DNA from: Lumbricus rubellus
Lineage: Eukaryota > Annelida > Clitellata > Crassiclitellata > Lumbricidae
NCBI GenBank assembly: GCA_945859605.1
Contig: OX243820.1
Coordinates: 28,403,708-28,467,707, forward strand
DNA: 64,000 bases
Reading direction: 5' to 3'
Shown: in pieces, positions 62,661-64,000 of the stretch
Numbering within the stretch: the first letter of the stretch is position 1
Layout: each line of letters begins with the position of its first letter
Notes under the pieces: model-generated
What the model was told of the DNA's origin: nothing
Database searches by the model: none
The model's input: the letters and a program-made list of their open reading frames with translations, nothing else
Translations under genes and position numbers: made by a program

Positions 62661-64000
62661 TCCGTTTTGTAAAGTCTTCTTTTTGGAAAACAGGACAGAC
62701 ATTTATGTGAGAAATTAATATTTTCTGCAGAATAGCTACACCATTAACCACTATATTATTTAAACTTACACTAAGACTATTGGCCATAGGCTGTATTCAT
62801 TCACAATACTTATCTCTGTATGCAGAGTAGAAAGATTGCGGAAGAAAACAAATTCAAACGAGGTTATAAATAATTGCAATACTCTGTAAAATTAGCATCG
62901 AAATAAATTGTTTATGTATTGTTGTCCACACAGTATTCCATCCCCCATCAACAACCATCCAATTATGCAGTGGTTATAAAGCGGTTTGGGACTTTGGGTG
63001 CATGAGCAGTGGGAACGCCTCATGAATGCATTCACTATTCTTATATTATTCATTCATGCAATTGTTCAGTCAACACATTGAAATGCCATCGGATGTTGCA
63101 GTAATAAAACTGGTAACACTACACTGCAGTTGTAAGCACTCAATCATCATAATCAGAATATCATTAGATGTTTCAGGTAGCCTACAGAAAACTACAGATT
63201 GTAATGTAATGAAATGCTATAGGACCTATCAAAATTAATCAATTTTTTGCTAGCATACCGCAAGTGTCATGATTAGACTAAAATTAATTACGTAAAGATT
63301 ACTATCTTAAATAATAGCATTACAGACCTAAAGAATTAAACTTACTTAGACTTCATTTAAATGCTCATTGGTAGAGCCTACATCATAGCATTCATATATA
63401 TACATGTATATATATATTAACCCTTTAGGGGCCAACAGCTTGTAGTCTAATCGTACAGGCCTACTAAATTGACGATTACAATCGGGACAGCCGCTAAAGG
63501 AATTAAAGGTTTTAACTGACTTAGCAGAAGTCGCTGCAGCGAATGAATTGAATCCATTAAAAATTTAAATGCCTTGAAAGATCCAATTGGATTTTTTATC
63601 ATCTAAAACATAGAACAGATGACACAGCATTACCACGACGTCATGCACCCAAAAGGAGTGTCTACCAGGCAGAATGTAGAGATCATGAGCATTTGTTCAC
63701 ATCTTTTATTCATTCGTTCGTTCCGTAAATTCATATAGAGCCCCTTCAAGAAGCTTACTCATGCAGACGCGATCTTTTAATTAAAGGCTGAACCTTGACT
63801 CTATGGTGCACACTCGATTGATGCGTGTTCCTTCGTAATTAGACAGCTGCTGCCGCTGCTCACGAAATAAAGACGGGAAGCTACTCAGGCTTCAAGTGAT
63901 TAATTAATATTTCGAAATGAGATGACAGGTCTGTCATTCAATGGAAAAACGCTGCATGCTATGTTAGATCCATTATAGTGCTGGCGAGCTTCTTACTATT
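62661..64000. other. No gene seen; AT-rich with a retroposon-tail remnant
   Basis: Unique AT-rich DNA. At about 63733-63765, tatagagccccttcaagaagcttactc resembles the SINE/LINE tail. Confidence 0.5.

Overview
The window looks like nuclear DNA of a marine invertebrate animal. The evidence is a spliced protocadherin gene with introns, very dense microsatellites (CAGA/TCTG, CATA, CCAT, ATTC, GAT, GA, AT), many short DNA transposons, tRNA-derived SINEs and decayed LINEs, and frequent acatgta and taggcctac words. A 7-cadherin-repeat, delta-1-type protocadherin fits a deuterostome or a lophotrochozoan. The sequence alone does not settle the phylum. No prokaryotic signature (operons, RBS, CRISPR) is present.

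Layout. The one secure gene is a protocadherin on the minus strand. Its signal-peptide exon is 29595-29044, and its large exon (EC2-EC7, transmembrane segment, start of the cytoplasmic tail) is 27913-25769. A probable terminal cytoplasmic exon lies about 21 kb downstream at 4708-4172. Both sides of that splice are phase 0, and the last exon has a clean acceptor and a stop codon. Weaker candidates are a CRE/YY1-type first exon at 21448-21521 (+), an NRF1/CCAAT region at 61150-61350 (+), a phase 1-1 Thr-rich exon at 46010-45882 (-), and a 32-codon basic/hydrophobic sORF at 12614-12712 (+).

The rest is mainly repeats. There are 14 short hAT-like non-autonomous elements (175-906 bp), bounded in most cases by exact 8-bp target duplications, several of which share an internal stem-loop motif although their termini differ. 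There are two Tc1/mariner derivatives with 165-210 bp inverted repeats and rotted transposase C-termini (48659-49462, 51151-52115). One 1362-bp Mutator-like element (18712-20073) has long inverted termini built from tandem ~14-bp units and a 9-bp target duplication. Retroposons include a LINE RT fragment at 34903-35169, several LINE 3' ends, and tRNA-derived SINEs sharing the LINE 3' tail. Minisatellites have periods of 10, 12, 17, about 75 and 202 bp.

How it fits together. The genic content is mostly one adhesion receptor whose long intron is filled by transposons and simple repeats. Several microsatellites begin directly at retroposon 3' tails, so the repeat landscape seems to be seeded partly by retroposition. 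Nearly all long open frames here are translations of simple repeats and are not annotated as genes.
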